Positions 22,095 through 33,075 are shown, counted from the first letter of the stretch. The stretch: 64,000 nucleotides of DNA from Selaginella moellendorffii (GCF_000143415.4 NW_003314334.1:817710-881709); one strand, 5' to 3'. Translations and numbers: made by a program. Notes: generated by a model from the sequence alone, not told the origin.

Positions 22095-25000
22095 CTCCCC
22101 CCCAAACCGAAGCCACTCACCAAACCAAATCTGTCATGTAGGAGCTGAAACTGGTGTGGCCCCAACGGCTTAGTGAGAAGATCGGCTGGCATATCCTGTG
22201 TCTCGAGATGTTGGATGGCTAGGGTGCCATTGTCAACCAACTCACGTACGTAGTGAAATTGGACTTCAATGTGCTTCGAGCGGGCATGGTGGACGGGGTT
22301 CTTGGACATGGCAATGCTGCTTTGGTTGTCACACCAAGAAGTAGTGGGGCCAGCTTGTACGCATCCCAGCTCAGCAAGTAACCCTCGAGCCCAGACCACG
22401 TTCCTGCTACCAGTAGTGAGTGCGATGTACTCTGCTTCTGCACTAGAAAGGGCCACCACAGATTGTCACTTGGAGGCCCACGTGATGGCACCTCCTGAGA
22501 AGGAAAGGCAAATGCCAGAAGTCGAGCGATGACCTTTGTTGTTGGCAAAACTAGCATCCGTGTAGCATGCTAATGATGCATCACCCCCTGAATAAGCAAT
22601 GCCATAGTCCATAGTGCCCCGGAAGTATCTCACGATATGCTTGGCAGCTTGCCAATGTATGGTGGTTGGTGATGTGTTGTACTAACTCAAGGCAATAGCT
22701 GCATATGTGATGTTAGGGCGAGTCATCAGGGCCAAATATGTGAGGCAACCAATGAGATGCCGATAGGGAGTCCCAGTGGGTAGAGACTCACCAGACTGCT
22801 CAAGTACGAGGTTGATAGCACCAACGACCATCGGGGTCTTGACAAGGTGGCAATCACACATACCAAACCGATCCAGCAAGACTTCGACTTTACGTCGTTG
22901 GCTAAGCATGTAGCCACCAGAATCAGGATCACGTGTGACTTCAAAGCCAAGAAAGTAGGAGACTTGGCCAAGGTCCTTCATCTGGAATTGCTGGCTGAGA
23001 GCATCTTTCAGAGCATCAATGGCATCGTTGTCATCACCCATGATGAGCAAATCATGAACGTAGAGGGCCACAATAACCATGCACTCAGCATGACCATTGA
23101 CATACACATTGTGATCAGCATGACAGCGACGAAAGCCTTGAGCACGTAGGGTGGCATCAAATTTTTGATACCAAATACGGGAGCTCTGTTTTAAGCCATA
23201 CAAAGCTTTTCGCAATTGCTATATAGGGCCACTAGGGGTAACATCATCCTCAAAACCAGGAGGTATATGCATATAGATGTCCTCTTGCAAATCCCCATTC
23301 AGAAATGCAGTTTTGACGTCCATATGGTGGACTTGCCATTTGCGAGTAGCTGCAAGGGCAAAAAGAGTACGGAGGCTGGCCATTTTTACAACCAGTGAGA
23401 ATGTTTCATCGTAGTCAAGGCCATGGACTTGGCGAAAACCGCAAACAACCAACCGTGCCTTATAACGTACAACCTGGCCATCTTTCCCATACTTTTTGGA
23501 AAAAATCCATTTTGGATCCAAAACACGTCGTCCCGGTGGCGCTGAATCAACTGGAACATAAGTTCCGTTAACCCGAATGGAAGAAACTTCTTCCGCAATA
23601 GCTTCCATCCAAGATGAAGCCTCAGGTCCTGAGATGGCCTCATCATAAGTCATGGGAATGCCGATGTCAACAAGGCCACAAAAGTCATCAAGCTCTGCAG
23701 CATCTGCTTCAGCATTTTCCCAGACTTTTAACGAGGGCCGACGTTCCCGGGGGTGATCAAGAACTGGCATCGGATCAGGCATGCCACGACGTCGACAAGG
23801 TGGTGAAGGTGTCGGAGGCCTGTCCTCGACTGGAGGAGCATCAGCTGGTTCAAGCATGTCCAGAAGTGGAGGATTCCCCAATGGAATCTCTGGTGGCAAC
23901 TCATGAATAGGATCTTGAGGCGGAGGCAAGAGTGGACCATCTCCCATAAGTGGGATCAAAGGAACAAGTCGAGTCTCAGCAATAAAGGAAGGATCTTGAA
24001 GAGCCTCTGTACACATGGGAAAGTCATCTTCATTGAACATGACATCAGTGCTTACAATAGCCTTATAAGATGCAAGATCCCACAACTTGTAAGCTTTTCT
24101 CCCGATAGTGTCGTCTTGTGCATATCCCACGAAGATGAATTTTTTACTCTTGGGATCTAGCTTTTTCCGAAATTGATCAGGGGTATGTGTGTATGCTGCA
24201 CAACCGAAGACCCGAAAGTGGGACACATCAGGAGTAGAACCTGTCCAAAATGCCTCAGGGGTTTTTCCATCCAAAGCAGCCGTGGCAAGGCGATTTTGTA
24301 CAGGCATTGCTGTGGCTATGGCCTCTTGCCAAAACATCTTGTCAAGATGTGCATCAGCTAACAAAGCACGAGCAGCATTGACAAGAGTACAATTCTTCCT
24401 TTCTGCAACACCATTTTGCTGGGGGGTGTAGCGGGCTATAGCTTGCAGGCGTATGCCTACATCACAATAAATGCCTTGAAGCTCATTGTTGAGGTATTCA
24501 CCACCACCATCAACTTGAAGAGCTTTTATCTTTTGACCAAGGAGGTTTTCAACATACGCCTTGTACGTTTGAAAGGTAGCAACTGCATCACTCTTATGCA
24601 TCAAGAAGTGGATGCATGTTCGACGGCTATAGTCATCAATGAATGTGATGAAATATCTTGCGCCATCGTGACTTGGCATGTCCATAGGGCCGCAAAGATC
24701 AGAATGGACTAAGTCCAGAAGTCCAAGTGCTCGATGCTTACTCGGTGAGAAATTCCGGCGGTGATGCTTGCCTAAAACACAAGCTTCATAAAATGTAGAT
24801 GGGATACGTCGGAAATCCAAGCCAATAACAATATCTTGGGACTTCATCCGTTGAAGAGATTGATAATGAACATGATCGAGTCTTTTATGCCAAAGCTCCG
24901 CACGAGAATCTGCCTCCACAGTCTAAAAGGCCTGAACTGGGTCGACAGCAGTAATCTCATACAAGTCCCCAATGCGTGACCCACGAAGCAATTGTGTACC

Positions 25001-26203
25001 AAGCATATGAAAGTCGCTAGAGTCAACTAAAGAGACTCCCTTTGCATCAAAGACTACCACCACATTTTGATCACATATCTTGGCGACGGACATTAAGTTT
25101 CGTCGCAAGGTGGAAACATGCATGGCACCATCAAAGGCCATGGTCCTCCCATGATCGAGTGAGAGCCGGAATTGCCCGATGCCGTCCACAGGGATGGTGG
25201 TATTGTCACCTAAATGAACACCACGTTTTCCAATGCTCGGCTGATAACACTCAAAAAGACTCTTCTTATTGCTCATAAGATTAGTACAACCAGAGTCTAA
25301 GAGCCACCAGCTTGGTGCGGCAAATGCTTCTGCATTGTAGAGCTCCCCAACAGCCTCATTTGCAGTAGCAATTCCATCACGCTCAAGCAAATTGGCTTTT
25401 GCCAACGTAGCTAGTCGCTTGACAGGCTTGGGAGCAAGGCAATCTCGAGCCCAGTGGCCCATCTCCAAGCAGCGAGCACACTGATTCTTAGCAAGTCTAG
25501 GCTTGGCACGCCCAGATGCCACGGAATTTTGCCCTTTCTGGGCATTTGCAGCTGCATGCGGTTTTGCCACCTGGGCATCACCAGAAGCCTGCGAAGCATA
25601 CATAGCCTATGGCATTTCAGCTCTCTCACTTCGCATGGCCTCAATGTTGCAAAGACTCCTCACGGCATCTGCCCAAGTCATCCCTGGTTGGAGAAGCAGG
25701 CTCTCAACTGCATTCTTCCAGCTCGCTGGCAAGGAACTGTAGAGCCACAGCCTCTGCTGCTCATCCGTGAGATAGTGCTTCGCCCCAGCAGCCGCAAGTT
25801 GTGTGAAGAAGCCTTGGAGCTTGGCAGTGTGAGGCTGGATACTGCCATTTTCCTCTAGCCTTAAGGAATCCATTTGTGAATGGATGTTGAAGACATCCAT
25901 TTCACTCTTGGTGCCATAAGTGTCACTCAGCCACTTCCAAAGCTCTGCCGCAGTGGACTTTGGAATCGATAGGGCAGCAAAGAGGACATTTGAAGACAAG
26001 CACATCGCAATACTCCCTCTAGCCTTGGAATCCCAAAGGTTCCAATCACGCACCTCAGCAGCGCTAGAGCCTGGAGCCGGCGATGACTCTGTCCCATCTA
26101 CAATCCCCAACAAACCATGAAACAAGAGATAGGATTCAAGATAGATCTTGAATCCCTCAAACCCTTCTCCATCAAACTCGCGGATGGATGGCTTTCCTTC
26201 CAT
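22037..26203 (-). pseudogene. Copia gag-pol polyprotein, one frame with five stops
   Basis: A single reading frame of 1389 codons runs from the ATG at 26203 (24 bp after the 5' LTR) to 22037 with no frameshift. In order: gag (MEGKPSIREFDGEGFEGFK), a zinc knuckle CARCLEMGHWARDC near 25480-25439, protease with DSGCT, the integrase HHCC region and catalytic core (VDGGGEYLNNE, TPQQNGVAERKN), reverse transcriptase (KARLVVCGFRQV, MDVKTAFLNGDL, ALYGLKQ) and RNase H (SSAEAEYIAL, WCDNQSSI). It is broken by stops at 25607 (TAG), 24923 (TAG), 23219 (TAG), 22682 (TAG) and 22466 (TGA). The reverse transcriptase core reads YVHD where YVDD is expected, and one integrase zinc-binding Cys is Tyr (FYEACVLGK). 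The element cannot supply its own proteins in this state. Confidence 0.93.
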
Positions 26204-26209
26204 AGCACT

Positions 26210-26227
26210 ATCCCAGCTCCGATACCA
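26210..26227 (-). promoter_or_regulatory. Primer binding site of the copia element
   Basis: Starting at the first base after the 5' LTR, the minus strand reads tggtatcggagctggg. This agrees with the common plant copia site complementary to the 3' end of initiator tRNA-Met, with one substitution in the first twelve bases. Confidence 0.85.
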
Positions 26228-26315
26228 TGAGACAAATCGGGATCAAAGCGCACCGCGCTAGCGGACAGAACAGGAAAACCCTAATGGACACGTGGCGAGG
26301 GTGTGTCGTGTAACA
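26228..26315 (-). repeat. 5' LTR of the copia element (88 bp)
   Basis: The partner of 22007-22094, with one substitution between the two. At 88 bp it is far shorter than typical plant copia LTRs and leaves little room for promoter, R region and polyadenylation signals; no clear TATA box is visible. It is followed by the target duplication at 26316-26320. Confidence 0.95.
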
Positions 26316-26356
26316 TTCACGAGCTGTATCATTTTTCTCTGTTCGTTGATGTTTTG

Positions 26357-27300
26357 TCTACTTTCGAGGCTTTTGTTCTCAGCAAGTAGCCACAATCCTT
26401 GTTGGTGATTTCTCTTTCGCCATTCCTGCAAAGAATCTGCAAAGAATTGAGAGAGGAAAAAAGAAGAAACAGGTCTGCGCTAAAGATTCCCAGCTCTCCG
26501 AGACTGTTTTCTCGGCGCTCCGCTCCTCCTCACATGAGATAAGACATGTACGTCGGTGGGAAGATGAGGATATAAGCCGAAAGCCCGGCTCCTCCGTGCT
26601 GCTTCGCTTTCACGGCGCTGCCATAGATGGTGTTTCCTGTGAGAAGCGAAAACGATGAAGAGAAACTTGGAAAGGCTAAACTCACCACCGCCTTCGCATT
26701 GAGGTTTTAGAACAAATAGCTCGGGCTGTTTGTTGATGATCTCGTAACTCTCTTCGTTGAGGCCCTACAGCCCCGCAAAGAACTCACGAATGATCTCTGC
26801 GGCGTTTTTCTTGTCTTGAACAAACCTTGAAGTGTGCTGAAAACAAAGGATGGCAGTACCTTTCTAATACATTCGGCTTGGCAAGCTCTTGTTGCACTTT
26901 CTTGGTTCCAGCTAAGTGGTATGAGATCCATGGACATTTTATAACGCTCCAGCAGCAATCTCGCGTGCCATCCCTTGTAGCGAAACAAAACGAAAATAAA
27001 GAAATAGCCACGAATGACTGACATATACCAGCTCGGAAGGATCATCGGGTGCGTAGCCTGATCTGTAGTAGGCAACTGCGACAAGATGCCCATCACTGCA
27101 AAACAAAGAAAAGAGAAAAGCATAATTATAAGTGGACGAAGCATATATCCAAACAAAGATTGCACTCACACAGAAAGCGTTCCATTGGAAGAGAGCTGCG
27201 CTTCAGAATAAAGTTCAGTTAGCGTTCAATGAATCATACTGGCACCGTGACTGACTCAAAGTCATGGAAAGGCGTCGCCGCTGGCTTCGCTGTTCTTGAC
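26357..27300 (-). pseudogene. GSH2: Glutathione synthetase pseudogene, copy B, inverted C-terminal part
   Basis: The same exons as the second half of copy A, but on the minus strand: [20 protein letters not shown] (about 27095), WHARLLLER, a [14 protein letters not shown] block shifted out of frame by an indel, [11 protein letters not shown], a GLW block, KPQCEGGG (glycine loop better kept than in copy A, with Arg to Cys), IYGSAVKAK, AYILIFPPTY followed by a stop, and YLLRTKASKVD near 26380. Plus-strand sequence resumes at about 27305 with the 3' flank of copy A (aaataaacaagtgaaaaac). The segment was therefore inverted in place, between about 26356 and 27300. The shortened segment after LLLER occurs in both copies, so decay began before the duplication. 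Confidence 0.82.
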
Positions 27301-27739
27301 AGCTTTTTGGAAATAAACAAGTGAAAAACTTAAGGGTAAATGATAATTCTAATGGATAATTGAAGAGCTGCCTTTTCTCACCATTTTTTGGAATTTGAAC
27401 TGCCAGGGCAGAGGTATACACTCCATTGAGAGGAATGAATAGATTGAAAAACCAATACTAATGCTCATGCTGCTTAATTTCCAAAATTCATTTTTAATTT
27501 TTGTAAAATACCGTTACTCAAAATGAGTGTACTTATATTGACCTTTGACCTAAAATGTAATTCAAACTTCGCGTTCCACGGGGCGGCCGTTGACTCGTCA
27601 TTCCAAATTAGTGTGTACGCGGAGCATCCAAGTACTATCACATTTTCGAGGTATATATATCATTCAAGGTAATTGTTCTTCATCACAAATCCAGCGATCC
27701 ACTCGTCTCCGATCAAAGATTTCATCCAGTTCTTCAACT

Positions 27740-28393
27740 ATGGCTCTCTCCAAATCTCACGCTGTCTCGATTGCTTTGCTTGCATTCTTCGTGTGCGCAG
27801 TAGTTTCATCCGATCCAGATCCACTCCAGGACTTTTGCATCGGAGATCTCAACGTCGTCCCCGGGATCAATGGATTCCCATGCAGGAACTCGTCCACAGT
27901 CACGGTGGACGATTTCATCTACAGCGGAATCGTCAACTCCTCCAACACCACAAACATCAATCGCTCCGGCGCAATCTTTGGAACCGTGGTGAGATTCCCG
28001 GGCCTCAACACTTTGGGTCTCTCCATCGCTAGGCTCGACTTTCTCCCGGAAGGGATCATCCCTCCACACACCCATCCCAGAGCCTCAGAGATGGTCTACG
28101 TAGAAGAAGGGACCGTGTACGCTGCCATCGTCACAGCGGACAACCGCCTGTTTGCCCGAGTGATGAACAGGGGAGAAGTCATGGTGATTCCTCGCGGATT
28201 AATCCACTGGCAGATGAACGTGGGAAGGACCAACGCGAAGATCATCGCCACTCTCAACTCCCAGCTCCCCGGAATCCAGTTCATTGCGAGATCCATGTTT
28301 GGATCCCGACCAGAGGTGCCGGATGAGGTGCTCGAGAAGACTTTCTTCTTGGACGAGCGTGGCATCAACCAAGTCCGATCCAACTTCGTATGA
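27740..28393 (+). CDS. Germin-like protein GLP-5 (type A)
   Basis: Intronless, 217 aa, carrying the type A consensus throughout (ligands, cysteines, four sequons). A TATA-like tatatatat at 27652-27660 is about 80 bp upstream of the ATG. The frame is open 50 codons upstream, but that stretch aligns with the promoter of the other copies. The 5' flank (about 27000-27740) is shared in inverted form with GLP-7, and the 3' flank is shared in inverted form with GLP-2. Confidence 0.96.
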   Translation: MALSKSHAVSIALLAFFVCAVVSSDPDPLQDFCIGDLNVVPGINGFPCRNSSTVTVDDFIYSGIVNSSNTTNINRSGAIFGTVVRFPGLNTLGLSIARLDFLPEGIIPPHTHPRASEMVYVEEGTVYAAIVTADNRLFARVMNRGEVMVIPRGLIHWQMNVGRTNAKIIATLNSQLPGIQFIARSMFGSRPEVPDEVLEKTFFLDERGINQVRSNFV

Positions 28394-29976
28394 GATTTTG
28401 CCCCGTTTACAAAATTCTTTTCCTGGATTCTATCAAGAAAATAGCCAGACACATGGGCTCTTTCTCAGGTGTACATTTACAAGCATAAATAAAGCAAAAA
28501 GCTTCAGATCCAGTAAAGGTTGCATATAGATGGATAGATCAAATCAAAAGAGGCATCCTTCAGATGTTTTAATTTTAGACTTCATTGGAGGTTGATATGA
28601 AGAAGTTGAGACACTTTCCCGTCTGTAACCTTGTGTTAAAATAATAAACACGAGTTTCCTGCAAATATCAACATTTCGCGGGTCCAGTCCCATGAAACTC
28701 TTCACTTTTGATCGCTTACTCTTCTTCTTTTGGAGCCGCATCAATGCCTTGCAAAACTTCTGCCAACGAGGAATTCGACCCTTCAGGCAGTAATCCATTC
28801 CTTGCTGCTTCGGCTTTCCCACCGGGTATGACTCCGTCGCGCTCTCTTCAGCTTATGTATTGTTGTTGCAGGATATCGATGCAATGGCGAGTCAGAACAA
28901 GCATGAGGAAAGTGTAAGAGGAACTGTTTGATGTTCAGTGTTCAGACGATTATGCTCTGGCATGACGGCCAAAAGTGGAGGATACCATGGGAGCTGGTGG
29001 CTGATCCGAGTCTCGGCGGCGGCCTCGATCTCGCACCAGATACCGTCACCGACTGCCTTACCATCAGCTTGAGTGAGAATGAGTCCTAGAGGTTGGTGGT
29101 AGACAGCCAAGGAAAAGAAGAATTTCATTGCAAGGATTGGATCTTCTCCAGCGTCACCGGGCGTCTTCCTGATGTCATAGGAGAAACAGCGGCTCACTGC
29201 CTTGAACTTTTGTACTCGTTCAACTGTCCCGGCGACCTCCCGACTCTGTGTAGTACAATGTCTCGTACCCCTTGTAACACAAAAGATGCGAGTCCACCAT
29301 CTCCCAAACTGTCTTTCCAGAGCTCAACTGCATGAGCTCTAACGTCGTTGTCGTATTGTTACAAGCACATTACGTATACAGTCCCCCTGTACAGATGGAT
29401 CCCCAGTACTCGTCCGTTGGGAAAAGCTCGCTGTGGTCGGGTCACCTGCTTGCTTGTGGTGTCGCTGGTATTATCCGCACGTATGAACATTGGAGGTTCG
29501 GAGCAAGATATTGGATACGTTACAACTTCCACTGGATAAAAATTAGTCTACTTCGTTGGACGCTTGTTTGAATCTCATTGTCAATTGGGTGTCAATGGGT
29601 CACGAAGCTTAATGTATGCATACTTTACCTTGGTCATTGATCGTCATCGATCATTGAACGTTACCTTGGTCATCGATCATTGGACTTCGTAGCTGGTGAG
29701 AAATATGTTTTTAAAAGCAAAGTAAAATATATATTCCAGTTATTCAAAATGCGACTTGTACTTACTTTTCCCGCTGACCTTGACCAAAAACGTGATTGAA
29801 ACTTCGTGTTCCAACATGGTGGCTCACTCGGCTTTCCAAATTAGTGTGTACGCGCAGCATCCAAGTACTATCACGTTTTCCAGGTATATATATATCATTC
29901 AAGGCCATTTGGTTCTTCATCACAAATCCAGCAATCGACTCGTCTCCGATCAAGGATTTCATCCAGTTCTTCGACT
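28394..29976. repeat. Right arm spacer of inverted duplication (copy of 13652-15243)
   Basis: This is the reverse complement of the GLP-1/GLP-2 spacer at nearly the same length. It holds the MGKPKQQGMD open frame (minus, 28822-28544) and a plus-strand exon-like run from about 28870 to 29090 reading DIDAMASQNKHEESVRGT, stop, then MLWHDGQKWRIPWELVADPS and LGGGLDLAPD. It also holds the caatgatcgatgaccaagg phrases near 29630-29690 and the GLP-6 promoter with tatatatata at 29885-29894. The WHDGQKWR text weakly recalls tripeptidyl-peptidase II, but stops occur and I do not assign it. Confidence 0.8.
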
Positions 29977-30630
29977 ATGGCTCTCTCCAAATCTCACGCT
30001 GTCTCGATTGCTTTGCTTGCATTCTTCGTGTGCGCAGTAGTTTCATCCGATCCAGATCCACTCCAGGACTTTTGCATCGGAGATCTCAACGTCGTCCCCG
30101 GGATCAATGGATTTCCATGCAGGAACTCGTCCACAGTCACGGTGGACGATTTCATCTACAGCGGAATCGTCAACTCCTCCAACACCACAAACATCAATCG
30201 CTCCGGCGCAATCTTTGGAACCGTGGTGAGATTCCCGGGCCTCAACACTTTGGGTCTCTCCATCGCTAGGCTCGACTTTCTCCCGGAAGGGATCATCCCT
30301 CCGCACACCCATCCCAGAGCCTCAGAGATGGTCTACGTAGAAGAAGGGACCGTCTACGCTGCCATCGTCACAGCGGACAATCGCCTGTTTGCCCGAGTGA
30401 TGAACAGGGGAGAAGTCATGGTGATTCCTCGCGGATTAATCCACTGGCAGATGAACGTGGGAAGGACCAACGCGAAGATCATCGCCACTCTCAACTCCCA
30501 GCTCCCCGGAATCCAGTTCATTGCGAGATCCATGTTTGGATCCCGACCAGAGGTGCCGGACGAGGTGCTTGAGAAGACTTTCTTCTTGGACGAGCGTAGC
30601 ATCAACCAAGTCCGATCCAACTTTGTATAA
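29977..30630 (+). CDS. Germin-like protein GLP-6 (type A)
   Basis: Intronless, 217 aa, with an intact metal site. It has Ser at residue 209 (ERSINQ), where GLP-3, -4, -5 and -7 have Gly. The 3' flank after 30630 differs from those of GLP-2, -3 and -5 and runs 174 bp to the stop of a convergent PPR-DYW gene. That flank plus the PPR 3' end recurs, inverted, behind GLP-7. Pairs with GLP-1 in the inverted duplication. Confidence 0.96.
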   Translation: MALSKSHAVSIALLAFFVCAVVSSDPDPLQDFCIGDLNVVPGINGFPCRNSSTVTVDDFIYSGIVNSSNTTNINRSGAIFGTVVRFPGLNTLGLSIARLDFLPEGIIPPHTHPRASEMVYVEEGTVYAAIVTADNRLFARVMNRGEVMVIPRGLIHWQMNVGRTNAKIIATLNSQLPGIQFIARSMFGSRPEVPDEVLEKTFFLDERSINQVRSNFV

Positions 30631-30804
30631 GATTGTCCCGTGTATAAGATTCTTTTCTCCTTGTCTTTGGAGTCTATGCAAGTTTGTTGATTGCATTCCG
30701 CTGCAAGAAAGTAGCCGCGATGAAGCAACCAGAAAAGCAAAGATGCGCTGGAAAAGCTCCTCCGCTCAGCATCGATCTCTCGAAATAGGCCGAGCAAAAT
30801 TTAG

Positions 30805-33075
30805 TCACCAGTAATCTCCGCAAGAGCACGTCCCGTTGCTAAAGTGATGGAACCGGCTAGCGTCTCTCACGGTTATAGATCGTCCCACCATCTTGGACAC
30901 AAACTTGATAGCCGAGTGGCAATCCCCGCACACCCGCAAGTTCTTGAGGATCCTCAGCGGCGACCCTTGCTCCGTGCTTATCAATCCAAAAGCCACAGCC
31001 ATTTTCTCGCTGTGGTAGTGCAGCAGCTCCTCCTTCTGCTCCTCGCCAACGTCATGCAAGATCTCCTTTGTGTCGGGAACGTAGCCAGCGTCTCGCATTT
31101 CTCTCGCCAGCCTCTGGAGCTCCACGACGATGTCTTCGCTGCGAGGATGCGAAAGATCCCCCACCACGAAACTGTGAACTTCACTGCCAACTTCGATGTT
31201 GCTGATCCCCGGAACTTTTCTCACTCGCCTCGACTTCATCAGGTTCCGGATCATCGATACCTTGTCCCTCCTCCCGATCGACGAGTACATGTTCGAGAGA
31301 ACGACGTAGGCAGTCGTGTAGCCGGGCTCCAGCTCGAAGATCTTCGCTGCGACTCTCTCAGCACAGTCGGCATGGCGGTGGAGGCGACAAGCTCCCAGCA
31401 GCGACATCCATATCACCACGTCCGGAAGAAATGGCATCGAGTTGACGAGCTCCTCGGCGCTTAGAGTTCTTCCGGATCGACCCAGGATGTCGATCATGCA
31501 GCAGTAGTGTTCTCTCCTTGGCACCATCCCAAAGTCTTGGCTGATCGAGACGAAGTGTTCCCAGCCCTCGGCCACGAGACCGACATGGCTGCACGAAGTT
31601 AGAACGCTCCGGAACGTCACCTCGTCCGGCTTGACGCCATCGAGATTCATAAGCTGGAAGACTTCCACTGCTCGATCGTAGTGCCCGTTTTGCGCATAAG
31701 CCCACACCATGGTCGTCCAGGAAACCAAGCTGCGCATCTTCATGCTTTCAAACACGCTCCTGGCGGCGCCGAGATCACCCAAGTTGACGTAAACTTGCGT
31801 GAGTGCTGTCCAGCAGACGATGGTCTTGCGCGGGATCTCGTGGAAGAACCTCACGGCCTCGTCAAAATGCCCATTCTCGGCATACGCGAGGAGCATCACG
31901 CTCCACGAGACTGGATTCTTCTCCGGGATTTTATCGAAGATGTTCTTTGCGAGGGCGACGAAGCCTTGGTGGCCGTAAGCCTGCACCATCGCCGTCCACG
32001 TCACCACGTCTTGATCCGGCATGGTATCAAAGATCTCTCTCGCGGTGGCCAAATCCCCTCTTTGAGCATTCACCAATATCATCGTCGTTCGTGCCACTGC
32101 GTTGGTGAAGGGGAGACGATGGAACGCCCTGTCCGATTCTTCCAGGAATCCATTCTGCGCGTAGCACAGCAGTAGATTCGTCCACGACACGAGATCCTTG
32201 GCCGGCATTCGATCAAAGATCGATTTTGCTGCCTCAATTTGCCCCTGGTGCGCGAGCGCTGTGATCATCGAGTTCCACGTCACGGCCTGGCGCTCTGGGA
32301 CGCGATCGAACATAGCCTGGCAGCCACGGATCCGAGATGCCGCCACATACGCGGCGATCATCGCGTTCCACGAGACAAGATCGCGGAACTCCATCCCATC
32401 AAACGTGTTCTTGGCAAGCTCAAGATGCCCGGACTGGGCATAGAGTGTGATGAGCGAGTTCCAAGAGACCACGTCGTGATCCGGCATGGAATCGAAGATC
32501 TTCTTCGCCTGATCGAGATTGGAGCTCCGGATGTAGGACTGCACGACCGCATTGCAGGACACGAGATTCCACTGCGACATTCGATCGAAGAGGCTCTTGG
32601 ATCTCGCGATATTCCCCTCCCTGGCAAATGCGATCACCAGTGCGTTGCAAGAACAGACGTCGCGATGGGGCATTCGATCGAAGAGCCGAGCCGCGGCGTC
32701 GATTGAACCCTGCGCGGCATAGGCGTGGATCATCACGTTCCAGGTCGCGGCGTCGCGCTGGGGGATGCGATCGAAGAGCTCGGCGGCGCTGGAGGTGTGC
32801 CCGGCGGCGCGGCTGGCCTGGATCATCATGTTCCAGGAGTAGAAATTTCGGCGATCCATGGCGTCGAAGAGTGATCGCGCGTCCGCAGCGCTGCTGCAGC
32901 GCCCATACATCTGGATGAGGAGATTCGCGAAGAAAATGTCCTTGGCGGCACTCTTGTCGGGGAAGAATCTGGCGTGCAATCGCCGGGCCTGGAGGAGATC
33001 CTTGCCACGGCCAGCAGCCCTCACGAGATCCGCCAGGAAATGCCGCTCTTCTAGCCCTGCGATCGCAGCAGTCAT
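30805..33075 (-). CDS. PPR protein, PLS class with E and DYW domains
   Basis: Intronless, 756 aa. After a short N-terminus (MTAAIAGLEERHFLADLV) come roughly 14-16 tandem PPR motifs, recognisable by repeated SWN, AMI, AY and LFDRMP phrases (for example NFYSWNMMIQASRAAGHTSS). The E/E+ domain follows (VVLSNMYSSIGRRDKVSMIR, ISNIEVGSEVHSFVVGD), then a complete DYW deaminase with HYHSEKMAVAFGL, the zinc-binding CGDCH and the terminal CGDYW. Such proteins edit specific cytidines to uridines in organelle RNA. The target site cannot be derived by eye. Leader cleavage is uncertain: the frame stays open for 91 codons upstream, but that stretch is antisense to the XS gene's first exon. The last 620 bp are copied at 42210-42855. 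Confidence 0.94.
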   Translation of the reverse strand: MTAAIAGLEERHFLADLVRAAGRGKDLLQARRLHARFFPDKSAAKDIFFANLLIQMYGRCSSAADARSLFDAMDRRNFYSWNMMIQASRAAGHTSSAAELFDRIPQRDAATWNVMIHAYAAQGSIDAAARLFDRMPHRDVCSCNALVIAFAREGNIARSKSLFDRMSQWNLVSCNAVVQSYIRSSNLDQAKKIFDSMPDHDVVSWNSLITLYAQSGHLELAKNTFDGMEFRDLVSWNAMIAAYVAASRIRGCQAMFDRVPERQAVTWNSMITALAHQGQIEAAKSIFDRMPAKDLVSWTNLLLCYAQNGFLEESDRAFHRLPFTNAVARTTMILVNAQRGDLATAREIFDTMPDQDVVTWTAMVQAYGHQGFVALAKNIFDKIPEKNPVSWSVMLLAYAENGHFDEAVRFFHEIPRKTIVCWTALTQVYVNLGDLGAARSVFESMKMRSLVSWTTMVWAYAQNGHYDRAVEVFQLMNLDGVKPDEVTFRSVLTSCSHVGLVAEGWEHFVSISQDFGMVPRREHYCCMIDILGRSGRTLSAEELVNSMPFLPDVVIWMSLLGACRLHRHADCAERVAAKIFELEPGYTTAYVVLSNMYSSIGRRDKVSMIRNLMKSRRVRKVPGISNIEVGSEVHSFVVGDLSHPRSEDIVVELQRLAREMRDAGYVPDTKEILHDVGEEQKEELLHYHSEKMAVAFGLISTEQGSPLRILKNLRVCGDCHSAIKFVSKMVGRSITVRDASRFHHFSNGTCSCGDYW

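Larger units (their letters stand above)
22007..26315 (-). mobile_element. Compact Ty1/copia LTR retrotransposon (4.3 kb)
   Basis: A complete element in reverse orientation, inserted in glutathione synthetase copy B. The 88-bp LTRs (22007-22094 and 26228-26315) differ at one position and, read on the element's own strand, start TG and end CA. The 5-bp target duplication ttcac stands at 22002-22006 and 26316-26320. The primer binding site tggtatcggagc directly follows the 5' LTR and matches the initiator tRNA-Met type. A polypurine tract (ggtttgggggggag) directly precedes the 3' LTR. One polyprotein frame fills the interior in copia order: gag, protease, integrase, reverse transcriptase, RNase H. 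The near-identical LTRs point to a recent insertion. Confidence 0.96.

Noticed and set aside
22466-25609. Programmed amber readthrough or reassigned TAG in the copia polyprotein
   Set aside because: One of the five stops is TGA and the reverse transcriptase motif is also damaged. Methylation-driven decay explains the stops more simply; kept only as an alternative.
28870-29090. Tripeptidyl-peptidase II exon
   Set aside because: Similarity rests on WHDGQKWR only, and the flanking text and stops do not support it.
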